Source: Neoalteromonas arenosi
GTDB taxonomy: Bacteria > Pseudomonadota > Gammaproteobacteria > Enterobacterales > Alteromonadaceae
NCBI RefSeq assembly: GCF_030362855.1
Contig: NZ_JAUCBP010000013.1
Location: forward strand, 62,001 to 126,000
Reading direction: 5' to 3'
DNA: 64,000 bases
Shown here piece after piece: positions 28,417 through 38,634 of the stretch. The notes beneath the pieces are model-generated. The model searched no databases, was not told the DNA's origin, and saw only the letters and a list, made by a program, of their open reading frames with translations. Numbering within the stretch: position 1 is the stretch's first letter; each line of letters begins with the position of its first letter. Made by a program: the position numbers and the translations under genes.

Positions 28417-29610
28417 TTACCCTTTGATGATCACTGAACCGATGACTTGGTTGTCACGGTTGTTGATGGCGCCTTGCTCAACGGTGAAGCCAGCTTGCTG
28501 AGCTTGATTGCCAAACTGTTCTAGGGCTTCAAATGTGCTCGCAACCGCCTGTAAACGCAGCTCCCCGCGTTCACCATCAAAGCGAATCGACTGCGGCTTA
28601 ACTTGGGTTTGGGAAAACGCTGGCGAGAGTTGGTCGAGCATTGCTAGCATCGTCAACCCATTGCCGCCCTGTTCCAGCTTTGCCAACTCACTATTGACCT
28701 TGCGACGTACGTCGCGGTATGCCCCAATATCGGGGAATCCGCGTTTGATTTCACTATCGATTGCCGCACTTAGCTCTTCGTGTTGCTGATTTAGGCTACT
28801 CAGTGTTATCACTCTGTCGACGACAGACAAGGATAGTGCAATAAGTGCTAAAGACGCGGCTAATCGCCATTTTTTCCATGCAGCGTTGGTTTGTTTCTTT
28901 ACCTTGTACTCGTTTTGCAGCAAGTTGAACGTGGCTGTTTGGCTACCCTTCACTAGCACATGCATTGGCAGCTCGAGGGTCTGTGTTTGCCATTCAACGT
29001 TGGCCAGAGAGCCCACTTCGATACCGCTGTAGTCGTGAATGAGCAAAGGGTCTTCCTGCTGCTTAGCATAATGTGCCACTGCAGGCATAAGCCATGCTTG
29101 TTCACCTTGCATACCGCTCCACTGGTCTTGACGTATGAGCCATTCACTGCCGACTTCAAGTAAGCTCCAGCCAGCTTCATTGTGTGGCAATGCCAAAACA
29201 TCGGGAATTAACTTGTCACAGAACAAACCGGCTTCTGCGAGAACGGCCGACCAAAAATCCATTTGACTGCGTTTAACAATGGCAACTGCTTGCTGATTGC
29301 CATTCTTCGGCCCAAGGGCGAAGAATTGCTCGCTAACATCCGTTGATATCTCATCTTCGAGCATATAAGGGATCGCCGCAATGGCTTTGCGACCAGCGCG
29401 AGGTGGCAAGGTCACCCATTTCAATAATATGTCGCTACTTGGCGCTAAAGCCGTGACTGGACGCGAGCCAGCGCGTTCAGCGAGCGTCGCTAATTCAGCC
29501 GCATTGGGTAATTCACCGGATGCGATGATCTCTTGCTCAGCATCTGACCAGACGATCCAAAAGACTGGGCTTTGGGTGTCTGAGCCTAACCTGACTATCA
29601 GTTGCTCCAT
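28417..29610 (-). CDS. gspL: Type II secretion system protein L
   Basis: Platform protein of 397 aa that links the cytoplasmic ATPase GspE to the membrane complex. It has an actin-like cytoplasmic domain (about residues 1-235, with LPPRAGRKAIAAIPYMLED typical of the family), one helix (about 248-268) and a periplasmic domain. It starts directly after the gspK stop. Confidence 0.92.
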   Translation of the reverse strand: MEQLIVRLGSDTQSPVFWIVWSDAEQEIIASGELPNAAELATLAERAGSRPVTALAPSSDILLKWVTLPPRAGRKAIAAIPYMLEDEISTDVSEQFFALGPKNGNQQAVAIVKRSQMDFWSAVLAEAGLFCDKLIPDVLALPHNEAGWSLLEVGSEWLIRQDQWSGMQGEQAWLMPAVAHYAKQQEDPLLIHDYSGIEVGSLANVEWQTQTLELPMHVLVKGSQTATFNLLQNEYKVKKQTNAAWKKWRLAASLALIALSLSVVDRVITLSSLNQQHEELSAAIDSEIKRGFPDIGAYRDVRRKVNSELAKLEQGGNGLTMLAMLDQLSPAFSQTQVKPQSIRFDGERGELRLQAVASTFEALEQFGNQAQQAGFTVEQGAINNRDNQVIGSVIIKG

Positions 29611-30612
29611 TTAGTATCGGCCTCCGAATTCGCGTCGTACTACACTGACTTTGTTGTCGTCACCAACGAAAAATACCGATGACATTGAAAAAGTCGCGTT
29701 ATTGTAACGGGTCTTTGTGTATAGAATAAAATATTGTGTGGTTACTGAAAACCACTGTGATCGCTCTTCGTCGAGCTCGAGTGCCGTAATATCGGGCTCG
29801 GCCAAGAAGGTTGCCACGTCGTCGTAACCATCCGCGGGGCGACCGGCAATCAGTCTTGCGGCCTGCTCAGTATCTAAACTGGTAACGGCAGCTAACACGG
29901 GGGCTAGTTCCTCAGTCAGCGTATTCACATTGATTTTCATGCGTGCATCGTTAGGTATCGCACACACATAAGGTAATAGCTCGTTAATCCATTCAGGTGA
30001 TACGCCGTTGACCATACGTAACTCAGTCTTATTCAGCATTAGCGTATTTGCCGCTAAATAAGGATTGGGTAAGGATTCATAATCAATATCTTCAGCACCG
30101 TAGCTACGCAACGAATCATCTTCATCGAGCCAATCAGCCAGAGAGTCGCGTACCGTATCGGCGGTAAATGAATCTAATTCGGGCAATAAGTCACGGGTTA
30201 GCATTAAGCGGTGAAACGCCTCCATGGTAGCCGTTACTTGTTCGCGATTGTTGGTGTTGTTGCTTTGTGAGTTAGTGCGTAGACTGTTGAGATTAAAACA
30301 GCTTTGCAAATCGACCAGTTGCGCTTTGATGCCACCATTGTCCAAAGGATAAATAAACTCTTGTGACCAAGGTTGGTCGAGGTGAATTTTATCGTTCGAT
30401 TGTTCGAATAACAACTCAATGGATTTGCGTGCATACTGCTCTGCACCCAAGGCATACCAATAGGCCTGGTTACTATCCTTAATGTTGGCAGTACGCTGGG
30501 CTTGCAATTGCAGTCTCGCAACCATTTCAGTCCCGACAATAGCTACCAAGGCTACCACCAGTAAGACGATTAAAAGTGCGACGCCTCTGGCGCGGGCGAT
30601 TCTAGTTTTCAT
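29611..30612 (-). CDS. gspK: Type II secretion minor pseudopilin K
   Basis: Large minor pseudopilin thought to cap the pseudopilus tip. The prepilin-like leader is short and basic (MKTRIARARG) and the following VALLIVLLVVALVA lacks the usual Glu at position 5, as expected for GspK. The 333-aa length fits the family, with a helical insert domain. I chose the ATG at 30612, which overlaps the gspJ stop by 11 bases; the frame extends nine codons further without a leader. Confidence 0.92.
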   Translation of the reverse strand: MKTRIARARGVALLIVLLVVALVAIVGTEMVARLQLQAQRTANIKDSNQAYWYALGAEQYARKSIELLFEQSNDKIHLDQPWSQEFIYPLDNGGIKAQLVDLQSCFNLNSLRTNSQSNNTNNREQVTATMEAFHRLMLTRDLLPELDSFTADTVRDSLADWLDEDDSLRSYGAEDIDYESLPNPYLAANTLMLNKTELRMVNGVSPEWINELLPYVCAIPNDARMKINVNTLTEELAPVLAAVTSLDTEQAARLIAGRPADGYDDVATFLAEPDITALELDEERSQWFSVTTQYFILYTKTRYNNATFSMSSVFFVGDDNKVSVVRREFGGRY

Positions 30613-31243
30613 CGACTTGTGCCAGGCTACTGGTGACAAATTCGCGACGGATTTCGCCGAAGGCTTGGGTGGTAATAATCAGTGCTACTGCGCGCGGCAG
30701 GACACTGCCATTATAGTTTTCATTCCAGTCACGTTCTGACTCTGGCGCACCTTCGCGTTTCACAAAAAACTCAACTTGGAAGTCCTCTACACCTTCGAGC
30801 AATACCCGCACTTTTGGCTCATAGCCAATGACATTGTCGACAAAATTACCGTAAACCCGTTCTAGCCGGTTATCTTGTAATCGATAGGCGACTAGTTGTA
30901 AATTGCTTCGTGGTAACATCAGCTGTGGGTTGTGCCAACCGGTGCGCACAAACGCAATACCATCGGCATCACTGTCTGCGCCAACACCACCGATCATGAC
31001 CGACTCTTGTAAGTCGCCCTCAACCCGTGCTGGGCGCGGCACTGCTTGAAGTAAATCACGTTCGATAATCAATAGCGCCCGTTGCAGTTTCTCCAACTCT
31101 GCAAAGCGTTCATCAGATACATCATTAGCATCTATCATACGACTTAGCAGTGCGGAGGAGGCGACGCCTATCATCGCGAATATCGCGATGGCGATTAAAA
31201 TTTCAAGGAGTGTGAAGCCGCGCGTGCGGTGCCAGTTATTCAT
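30602..31243 (-). CDS. gspJ: Type II secretion minor pseudopilin J
   Basis: A 213-aa minor pseudopilin with leader MNNWHRTRG cleaved before FTLLEILIAIAIFAM, Glu at position 5 present. GspJ joins GspI and GspK to start pseudopilus assembly. The ATG at 31243 overlaps the gspI stop (ATGAATAA); a longer frame upstream has no prepilin leader and is rejected. Confidence 0.93.
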   Translation of the reverse strand: MNNWHRTRGFTLLEILIAIAIFAMIGVASSALLSRMIDANDVSDERFAELEKLQRALLIIERDLLQAVPRPARVEGDLQESVMIGGVGADSDADGIAFVRTGWHNPQLMLPRSNLQLVAYRLQDNRLERVYGNFVDNVIGYEPKVRVLLEGVEDFQVEFFVKREGAPESERDWNENYNGSVLPRAVALIITTQAFGEIRREFVTSSLAQVDEN

Positions 31244-31607
31244 TGGGCTTAGCCACAAAGCTGGTGACGCTGGTGATTGAATCGGCGAAGGTTGGATCGA
31301 GTCCAACAGCGATTTCAATTGCGCGCAGATCGTCGTCATTGGTTTTGCTGACAACGCGCTGCCAGTGCCAAGTGCGTCCAGCCATTTCTACACTGCCGCG
31401 GCGATTATTCGCTGGTGGCCAGCGATTATCTAGGTGTGTGCGGGTCAGTTGATTATTCGCGACCCAAGTTGCCAATGTTATTTCTTCCAATAACTCGACG
31501 TTGCGTAAATGATCCGTTGCGGTTTTCATAATAGCTGTTCCAGCCAGTGCAAATATCGCTATCGCGACCATGACTTCGAGCAATGTCATACCGGATGTGC
31601 GCGTCAT
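31236..31607 (-). CDS. gspI: Type II secretion minor pseudopilin I
   Basis: A 123-aa minor pseudopilin with leader MTRTSG cleaved before MTLLEVMVAIAIFALAG, Glu at position 5 present. The later pattern WVANNQLTRTHLDNRWP with the RTWHWQR strand fits GspI. It overlaps gspH by four bases and gspJ by eight. Confidence 0.93.
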   Translation of the reverse strand: MTRTSGMTLLEVMVAIAIFALAGTAIMKTATDHLRNVELLEEITLATWVANNQLTRTHLDNRWPPANNRRGSVEMAGRTWHWQRVVSKTNDDDLRAIEIAVGLDPTFADSITSVTSFVAKPNE

Positions 31608-32236
31608 AAGTCCTCATCCGGTCGCAACAGTGGACCTAAGCGTTGTAATGGTGCGGATTCTTCACCCTCTAGACGAAAATACGCGGGTTCATCATCTCCG
31701 AACTCCGGTTCGTAGCTAAACACCAAGCTGAAAGGCGTGATGTCGCCACTGGATAAAATCAAAATCTGGGGTGGTGGGGGTGGCTTATCATCCTCGCCTA
31801 TTTCAACGCCGTCTTCAGAAACCGAGAGACTCTCATCAAAAACACCGCGGTCAAACAAACTGTCTTCGTCATTCCAAGGTAAATCGTCGAGATTGAGTTC
31901 CATGCTGAACTCGATAGGTAATTCATGCTCGGCGAAGGTGGGTACATCACTGATTGGTTGCCACTCATCGTCGTCATCGAGCATAGCAAAATGATAAGTA
32001 CCTTCGTCTTCGTTGATGTAGAGGCCTAATTGCTGTTGATTCAAAATAGCGAAGTCTGAGGCCATATCAAAAACAACTTGTAGGCGTTTGACGTGTTCCT
32101 GCAGGCGGTCCGACTGGCTGGCTGAAAACGCATTATACATCACAACCGCCGCAGCAACGCCAATCATAAATAGCACCACCATCACTTCTAATAGTGTAAA
32201 GCCCTTTCTATTTGAGGTGATGAAGGTGGTAAGCAC
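31604..32236 (-). CDS. gspH: Type II secretion minor pseudopilin H
   Basis: Minor pseudopilin with leader ending RKG and FTLLEVMVVLFMIG. At 210 aa it is longer than many GspH proteins. The middle is strongly acidic, with DDDDEW near residue 87 and a stretch ending EDDKPPPPPQIL near residue 155, suggesting an extended, possibly calcium-binding or surface-exposed loop. The C-terminal beta domain (FSLVFSYEPEFG) fits GspH. Confidence 0.88.
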   Translation of the reverse strand: MLTTFITSNRKGFTLLEVMVVLFMIGVAAAVVMYNAFSASQSDRLQEHVKRLQVVFDMASDFAILNQQQLGLYINEDEGTYHFAMLDDDDEWQPISDVPTFAEHELPIEFSMELNLDDLPWNDEDSLFDRGVFDESLSVSEDGVEIGEDDKPPPPPQILILSSGDITPFSLVFSYEPEFGDDEPAYFRLEGEESAPLQRLGPLLRPDEDL

Positions 32237-32242
32237 TTACTT

Positions 32243-32668
32243 TTAATTCAAATATTCGTTGATATTCCAATTGCCGATATCGTCGTCCGTGCCGGGCTCT
32301 TGATCCGGACCATTTGAGAACACATCTACCAATCCCAGCTCTCCGGGACTGATTAATGTGTAAGGGTTACCCCACGGGTCCTCAGGTAAACGCTGAATAA
32401 AACCACCCACGGGGAAGTTGCGTGGTAATGGTTCAATCGTCGGCTCTTCCACTAAGGCTTCAAGGCCTTGCTCAGTGGTAGGAAACACATTATTGCGCAA
32501 CTTATACATCTGTAGCGCACCTTCAATATTTTGAATATCAATAGCGGCTTTCTTTAGCTGCGCCTCTTCCTGGCTGCCGATAATATTCGGTGCGACTATT
32601 GCTGTCATAATGCCGATGATCAAAATCACCACCATTACTTCAATCAAACTAAATCCTTTGGTTTTCAT
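32243..32668 (-). CDS. gspG: Type II secretion major pseudopilin G
   Basis: Major subunit of the periplasmic pseudopilus that pushes substrates out through GspD. The leader MKTKG is followed by FSLIEVMVVILIIG with Glu at position 5. The signature LQMYKLRNNVFPTTEQGLEAL and the C-terminal calcium loop (PGTDDDIGNWN) are present. The 141-aa length is standard. It lies between gspF and gspH. Confidence 0.96.
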   Translation of the reverse strand: MKTKGFSLIEVMVVILIIGIMTAIVAPNIIGSQEEAQLKKAAIDIQNIEGALQMYKLRNNVFPTTEQGLEALVEEPTIEPLPRNFPVGGFIQRLPEDPWGNPYTLISPGELGLVDVFSNGPDQEPGTDDDIGNWNINEYLN

Positions 32669-32681
32669 AAAACATCTCCAA

Positions 32682-33902
32682 TTAGATCATATTGTTGAGA
32701 GATATGATCGGTAACAAAATTGCGATTACGATAAAAAATACAATGGCTGCCATGGTTAAAATTAGCACCGGCCCTAGTATCGCTAATGCAATATTGACCT
32801 GCATTTCAAATTCACGTTCTTGGTTGAGCGCTGCACGGGCGAGCATATCTTGCAACTCTCCACTCTTTTCACCTGAGGCAATCATATGAATCATCATGGG
32901 TGGAAAAACCTTGGTGGCCTCAAGCGAGCCGCGCAAACTGGTTCCGCCCTGGACTTTGCCCGCAGCTTCCATGACCAGCTGCTTTATATAAGTATTCTCC
33001 AATACATTACCCGCAATCCGCATACCTTCTAGTACCGGAATTGCACTGGCAGTAAGAATACTCAGCGTACTGGCAAACCGTGATGTATTGATACTTTTTA
33101 TGACCTTGCCTAATACTGGAAAGTTTAATCGCATTTTATGTGATTTCAGACGAAAACGCTCATTGCGCATTAACTGACGATAGCCCACATACAAAAGTAC
33201 AAGCCCGATTAACACCAGTAGTCCGTAACTCTTGGTGGCATCTGACAAAGCAATTAGAAACTGCGTAACCCCAGGGAGTTCTTGCCCCATATTGTCAAAC
33301 TGTCCAACAATTTTAGGCACTACATAAGTCAATAACAGGCTAACAATACCTACAGCCACAACCAGCATAATGATGGGATAAATCAACGCTTGGGTAATTT
33401 GGTTTTTGACTACGTTACGGCGCTCAGTGTAATCAGCTAAGCGATTGAGCACCGTATCTAAATGACCTGATTTTTCACCAGCGGCAACCATCGAGCGATA
33501 GAGATTATCAAATACACTGGGGAACTCTCCTAACGCATCAGCCAGTGCGAAGCCCTCTACAACTTTAGAGCGAATGGCCATCATCATGTTCTTATGACGC
33601 GGTTTTTCACTCTGCTCGGCGACCGCTAATAGCGCCTCTTCAATAGGTAGCGCAGATTCAATAAGGGTAGCGAGTTGACGCGTTAATAATGCCAAGTCCG
33701 AAACGCTAATTTTGGGCGCAAATAGGTTGAATGTATTGCCTTTACCAGCGGCAGATTTTTTGTCGCTAACTTCATCCACATTGATAGGGATCAGCGCCAT
33801 ATCGCGCAATTGCTGACGCACTTGACGCGCATTGTCAGCTTCTAACACGCCTGACTTATTTTTCCCTGCTTGGGTTAAGGCTTTGTAGGCATAGGCTGGC
33901 AT
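32682..33902 (-). CDS. gspF: Type II secretion inner-membrane protein F
   Basis: Polytopic platform protein of 406 aa with two repeated cytoplasmic helical domains and three membrane helices (about residues 172-192, 222-242 and 376-398). Signature sequences are SALPIEEALLAVAEQ and the repeat SAIPVLEGMRIAGNVLEN. It starts one base from the gspE stop. Confidence 0.95.
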   Translation of the reverse strand: MPAYAYKALTQAGKNKSGVLEADNARQVRQQLRDMALIPINVDEVSDKKSAAGKGNTFNLFAPKISVSDLALLTRQLATLIESALPIEEALLAVAEQSEKPRHKNMMMAIRSKVVEGFALADALGEFPSVFDNLYRSMVAAGEKSGHLDTVLNRLADYTERRNVVKNQITQALIYPIIMLVVAVGIVSLLLTYVVPKIVGQFDNMGQELPGVTQFLIALSDATKSYGLLVLIGLVLLYVGYRQLMRNERFRLKSHKMRLNFPVLGKVIKSINTSRFASTLSILTASAIPVLEGMRIAGNVLENTYIKQLVMEAAGKVQGGTSLRGSLEATKVFPPMMIHMIASGEKSGELQDMLARAALNQEREFEMQVNIALAILGPVLILTMAAIVFFIVIAILLPIISLNNMI

Positions 33903-33903
33903 G

Positions 33904-35463
33904 TCAATCCTCGCGAGTAACGCGCAGTACTTCTTCTAATGCAGTGAGGCCTTGTAAGACTTTTGCACAACCATCTTCGCGAATACTTGGAGTCGTTGTA
34001 CGCACGTACTTTTCAATACTTTGCTCACCTTTACCTGCATGCATCAGATCGCGGATGTTTTCATCAACGACTAATAATTCATGAATACCAGTACGGCCGC
34101 GATACCCTGTTTGATTGCATTCTGCGCAGCCTTTTGCACTGTAAATCGTCGTTGTAGCGGCGGTTTGGGCATCTAGCCCTAATATTGCTGCTTCTTGACT
34201 ACTCGGTGCGTGAGGCTGTTTACAGCTAGGACACAGTGTTCTCACCAACCGCTGCGATAATACTGCCAGTAGTGAAGAGGATAATAAAAATGACTCAATA
34301 CCCATATCTTCTAGCCGCGTGATCGCGCCCGCTGCGGTATTGGTGTGTAATGTTGAAAGTACTAAGTGGCCAGTCAGTGACGCTTGCACCGCGATTTGCG
34401 CTGTTTCGAGGTCACGGATTTCACCCACCATAACGACATCTGGGTCTTGTCGTAAGATAGCGCGTAGGCCTCTAGCGAAGGTCATATCAACACGCGGATT
34501 AACTTGGGTTTGACCAATACCTTGGAGATCGAATTCAATCGGATCCTCTACCGTAAGGATATTGCGATCTTTGCTGTTGATCTCGCTCAAGCCTGCATAC
34601 AAAGTAGTACTTTTACCTGAACCTGTAGGTCCAGTGACCAGGATTATCCCGTGTGGCTTGCGAATAAGGCCTGAAAACAAACCGCGATTGACCTGCGTCA
34701 TGCCGAGATCTTCTAGATTCAAACGTGCATTGTTTTTGTCTAGCAAACGCAAAACTACTCGCTCGCCATGACTGGCGGGCATGGTTGAAACCCGCACATC
34801 CACCGCTCGACCGGCTATTCGCAAGGTAATTCGACCATCTTGCGGTACGCGCTTTTCAGCGATATCAAGCTTGGCCATGACTTTGATCCGCGAGACCAAC
34901 ATGGACGAGAGTTTACGATTGGGGCGCAGTATTTCGCGCAATACGCCGTCAACCCGAAAGCGCACCACCAATTGGCTCTCAAAGGTTTCGATATGAATAT
35001 CTGACGCCCCTTCTTTAATCGCTTCACTGAGCATGGCATTGATCAGTTTGATGATCGGCGCGTCGTCTTCACTTTCGAGTAAGTCTTCGGTGTCTGGCAA
35101 TTCTTCGGCCAGTGAAAATAAATCACTTTCATTGCCCAAATCTTCCATCAACTGTTTAGCGGCCGATGAATCGCGCTGGAATGCGTTAGTAAGTACTTGC
35201 TCAAAGCGGTCGTCACTAATTTCTTCGAGTACAAATGGGGCACCAAAGAAGCGACGCACTTCGGCAAAGATATGAAACGGGGTCTCTGCGGTGTGGTAAA
35301 GCACGGCGGGTGTGGTATTTGTCTCTAATATGACTTTGTGGCGCTTGGCGAAACTGAACGAAAGCTGTGCGGGTTTTTCTACTGCCGATGCTTCTTCGGT
35401 ATCGACCGCTTCAACCGCAGCCTCTTCAGTAAGCGCATCTGGATTGGTTGATAGCTCGCTCAT
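33904..35463 (-). CDS. gspE: Type II secretion ATPase E
   Basis: Cytoplasmic hexameric ATPase that drives pseudopilus growth. In the 519-aa sequence, Walker A is [12 protein letters not shown] (about residues 278-289), the Asp box and Walker B are in [15 protein letters not shown] (about 337-351), and a His box follows. A tetra-Cys zinc element is present (CPSC ... CAEC, about 411-448). The stop/start with gspD overlaps by one base. Confidence 0.96.
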   Translation of the reverse strand: MSELSTNPDALTEEAAVEAVDTEEASAVEKPAQLSFSFAKRHKVILETNTTPAVLYHTAETPFHIFAEVRRFFGAPFVLEEISDDRFEQVLTNAFQRDSSAAKQLMEDLGNESDLFSLAEELPDTEDLLESEDDAPIIKLINAMLSEAIKEGASDIHIETFESQLVVRFRVDGVLREILRPNRKLSSMLVSRIKVMAKLDIAEKRVPQDGRITLRIAGRAVDVRVSTMPASHGERVVLRLLDKNNARLNLEDLGMTQVNRGLFSGLIRKPHGIILVTGPTGSGKSTTLYAGLSEINSKDRNILTVEDPIEFDLQGIGQTQVNPRVDMTFARGLRAILRQDPDVVMVGEIRDLETAQIAVQASLTGHLVLSTLHTNTAAGAITRLEDMGIESFLLSSSLLAVLSQRLVRTLCPSCKQPHAPSSQEAAILGLDAQTAATTTIYSAKGCAECNQTGYRGRTGIHELLVVDENIRDLMHAGKGEQSIEKYVRTTTPSIREDGCAKVLQGLTALEEVLRVTRED

Positions 35464-37514
35464 TAATCATCCTGTCCACGCTCGTCGCGCTCTTTCTGCA
35501 ATAAGTACTCTTCGTACGAAGGTGGCAAGGTTAACGCATCATTCCACTCAGGAATTAATGGACCTTCTTCATTAGGCATCAAGGGAACGCCTTCAGACTG
35601 GCGTTGCAATTGTTGGGCGCGGATATAGTTGTATTTGCGGTGTGAAATCTCATTCATTGTAACACCGTCGCGGACAATCTTAGGGCGCAAGAAAACCATT
35701 AGGTTGCGCTTGCGTTTCGACGTAGATGTCGTTTTAAACAGGTGACCTAAAAACGGGATATCACCTAATATTGGTACTTTTGAGACACTCTCTTGCACGT
35801 CTTCGTCAATCAAACCACCCAGTACAATGGTGCCGCCATCGTCAACGATAACTGTGGTTTTAATTTCGCGTTTGTTGATAGAAATATCAACTGATGTAGC
35901 ACCACTTACACTTGATACTTCTTGTTCAATCAACATTTGCACGGCTGTACCTTCGTTGATTTGTGGTGTGACTTTTAGCTTGATACCGATTTCCTGACGA
36001 TCCACGGTTGTGAATGGGTTGGAGTTATTTGCACCGGTCGTGGTACCAGTAATAACCGGGACTTCTTGACCAACTATAAAAAAGGCTTCTTCATTATCCA
36101 TTGTGGTCAGATGCGGCGTAGCAAGGATATTGGAATTGGTATCATTGCTCACTGCTTGAACAACTGCACCCCATCCATCTTCGATAATGCCCGCAATCAG
36201 GCCGTTTGCGCCACCCAGTAAGTTTGCCAGCGGTGTTAGATTGCCTTCAATTGTTCGGGTGCTGGGAACTTCGGTGCCGTCACCTAACGTTCTTATCTCA
36301 TTAACTTCTCGGTCTTCAGCTTGTCGCAGTGCTACACCAAGCGATCCAACAGGAACAACACCATTAGTAAATTGTGTTCCACCACCACTTTCTGAAAGCC
36401 ATTGCACACCTAATGTTGTGCCGTCACCTTCAAACACCTCAACAATAATGGCTTCCACCTGCACCTGAGCACGACGTACGTCGAGTTGACGAATAACTTC
36501 ATCAAGCGAACGCATCATATCGGGTTCAGCAGTAATGACCAGAGAGTTGGAGTCTTCGTGTGCGTCAATACTGACTTCGCGATTGCTTGAGCCTCGACGA
36601 CTAGAGCCACTGCTTTGTTCTTCGGCTTGGATACTGGCAGATACCCCTTGGAGTACCTTTACCAAATCTTCTGCTTTGGCATAATTTAGAAAGATAACAC
36701 GCGTATTACCGCTGGTTTCAAGTTCTTGATCCATGCGCTGGATAAGATTGATCAGACGTTGACGCGCTTTAACATCACCACTAACAATCACGCTATTGGT
36801 GCGGTCATCAGCGACAACTCGAGGATCTGATTTAGCACCTGTTCCAGCTTGTTTACCTTGTGATTTGTTGATGCTTTCAATGATGCGCACCATTTCTGAT
36901 GCCGAAGCGAATCTAAGCTTAACGATTTCAACTTCTTCGTCACCGGCGCGGTCAACGCGTTCAATGATTTCAACTAAGCGGTTTACGACGGCTGCACGGC
37001 CTGTCAGCATCATTACGTTTGAAGGGTCATGACTAACCACATTACCGCCGCCAGCTTGGTCATTTAACTGACGCAAAATCGGCGCCAATTCACGTACAGG
37101 CACGTTGTACACCGGCACTACGCGAGTGATAAATTCGTCACCATTCATCAAGGCGCCTTCAACGACTGGAATGTTTGAAGCTTTAGCGTCTTTTGAGCGA
37201 ACGACTTTCAAGATACCGCTAGGCATTTCTACAACAGCGTACTCATATACCTGAAGAACATTTAGGAAAAATTGATAATATTGTTCTTCGGTAAGCAAAT
37301 CGTAACTGCGCACAGAAATTTTGCCGCGGACATTGGGATCAACAATAATTGTCTTTTTTAGGTTCTTACCAACGATGTTAATAAATTCGCTAATTTCCGT
37401 GTCTTTGAAGTTCGGTTGGTATTGTTCAGCGCTTACACCCACAGTATAAGTCAAACCAAACGATAAGCTTGCTACCAATAAGAGCCTTAGTTTTAGACGG
37501 CGCATAAAGCCCAT
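35463..37514 (-). CDS. gspD: Type II secretion outer membrane secretin D
   Basis: Secretin that forms the multimeric outer-membrane exit channel. It has a signal peptide (about residues 1-28, ending VSA), N0 to N3 domains and the C-terminal secretin core with the [15 protein letters not shown] motif near residue 610. I chose the ATG at 37514, preceded by AGGAAG, giving 683 aa; an upstream in-frame GTG/ATG adds eight residues and would overlap gspC. A Ser/Arg-rich loop with [13 protein letters not shown] sits in the N3 region (about 304-316). Confidence 0.94.
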   Translation of the reverse strand: MGFMRRLKLRLLLVASLSFGLTYTVGVSAEQYQPNFKDTEISEFINIVGKNLKKTIIVDPNVRGKISVRSYDLLTEEQYYQFFLNVLQVYEYAVVEMPSGILKVVRSKDAKASNIPVVEGALMNGDEFITRVVPVYNVPVRELAPILRQLNDQAGGGNVVSHDPSNVMMLTGRAAVVNRLVEIIERVDRAGDEEVEIVKLRFASASEMVRIIESINKSQGKQAGTGAKSDPRVVADDRTNSVIVSGDVKARQRLINLIQRMDQELETSGNTRVIFLNYAKAEDLVKVLQGVSASIQAEEQSSGSSRRGSSNREVSIDAHEDSNSLVITAEPDMMRSLDEVIRQLDVRRAQVQVEAIIVEVFEGDGTTLGVQWLSESGGGTQFTNGVVPVGSLGVALRQAEDREVNEIRTLGDGTEVPSTRTIEGNLTPLANLLGGANGLIAGIIEDGWGAVVQAVSNDTNSNILATPHLTTMDNEEAFFIVGQEVPVITGTTTGANNSNPFTTVDRQEIGIKLKVTPQINEGTAVQMLIEQEVSSVSGATSVDISINKREIKTTVIVDDGGTIVLGGLIDEDVQESVSKVPILGDIPFLGHLFKTTSTSKRKRNLMVFLRPKIVRDGVTMNEISHRKYNYIRAQQLQRQSEGVPLMPNEEGPLIPEWNDALTLPPSYEEYLLQKERDERGQDD

Positions 37515-37524
37515 AGTAATCTTC

Positions 37525-38433
37525 CTATTCCTCATCACTTGTTTCTGGTAAATCCAGATACAACGTCAAAAATTGTTCGTCACGTAAAACCGTTAACTGC
37601 AATGCATCAGCGGTGCGCAATTCACCCAAGGCTTCACGTGCTTGTTGCGGATCTGTTACGTCAAAACCATTAATTTCGGTGATCACATCACCAGCAACTA
37701 AACCGGCGGCTGTAAATAGTGCGGGGTTTTTACCTGGTTGCACTCGGTAGCCTAGCAGTTGCCCATCAACTTGTACTTGTGAAATCGATATAAAGTCAGT
37801 AAAGCTCGCTGGTTGTTCGCGTAACTGCTGGGTTGCTTCTAGCGCCTCATCACTTAAGCGAGGTTGCGGTGTGGGTTCTGAGCGTTGTGGTTGAGTGCGC
37901 GCGGTTTGACGACGACTGCGGTTTGCCTCGTCAAAATCAATACCATCTAGCATTAGTGTTTCGTTGCGTGCGCCATTACGAATGATAACGCGATCGCTGA
38001 AGACTTCGCGTAATGTCGCGTTGGTACCTTCAATTTTCTCACCGATACCATACGTTTGCTGATCACCGCGATGTTCAATAATTGCTGCGCCATTTGATTC
38101 TTGTGTGGAAGCAACCACACCGGTTAAGACTAAGTTCAATGAGGTTTCTGGTGCATCTGTAACACTCTCTTCTTCCGTTACAGTAACCTGTTGATTGAAC
38201 TCGCCGAATAGATTGAGACGCTTAATCGCGGTCAGATTGATTTGGCTGCCATCTGGGCGCGTCGACCGGTCGACTTGGCGCTGTGCAGTGTTGCCTGTCG
38301 CTGATTCAGGCGCGGGAATTAGTCGCCATGTAAGCTCTGCTAAATATGCAATGAGATATATCGCCAACAACGCAACGATCACTGAATTAATCAATGACTG
38401 TCGTTGGTTAATAAAAGAAATAGCAGCTTGCAT
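37525..38433 (-). CDS. gspC: Type II secretion system protein C
   Basis: First gene of the T2SS operon; inner-membrane protein of 302 aa that links the platform to the secretin and helps choose substrates. One N-terminal helix (about residues 13-33), a homology region (about 60-160, including LNLVLTGVVASTQES), a Gln/Pro-rich linker and a C-terminal PDZ domain (about 215-295, with GLVAGDVITEINGFDV) are visible. The promoter should lie in 38434-38520, shared with the divergent hslR region. Confidence 0.92.
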   Translation of the reverse strand: MQAAISFINQRQSLINSVIVALLAIYLIAYLAELTWRLIPAPESATGNTAQRQVDRSTRPDGSQINLTAIKRLNLFGEFNQQVTVTEEESVTDAPETSLNLVLTGVVASTQESNGAAIIEHRGDQQTYGIGEKIEGTNATLREVFSDRVIIRNGARNETLMLDGIDFDEANRSRRQTARTQPQRSEPTPQPRLSDEALEATQQLREQPASFTDFISISQVQVDGQLLGYRVQPGKNPALFTAAGLVAGDVITEINGFDVTDPQQAREALGELRTADALQLTVLRDEQFLTLYLDLPETSDEE

Positions 38434-38524
38434 AGTTGATTTTATACTGTCTTTTTATCGTTATTGAGTCGGGTCATAAAGCAGAGGGCGAAGGCACAGA
38501 CTGCAAATTGTGCGACTTTGTATT

Positions 38525-38553
38525 CTTGAGTAATTAGTAACACACCCCATAAT
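38525..38553 (+). promoter_or_regulatory. Sigma-32 (heat shock) like promoter for hslR-hslO
   Basis: CTTGAGT at 38525-38531, a 13-base spacer and CCCCATAAT at 38545-38553 match the heat-shock promoter pattern (CTTGAAA, 11-16 bases, CCCCATnT) with only small changes in the -35. Both genes downstream encode heat shock proteins. Predicted transcript start is near 38560, about 75 bases before hslR. Confidence 0.75.
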
Positions 38554-38634
38554 AGCCCAGAGTGCGATGCGGTCACAACACTAAAGCATAGGTATGATAC
38601 AATTATGACAACACAAAGGGCGTTTTAATTCCCT

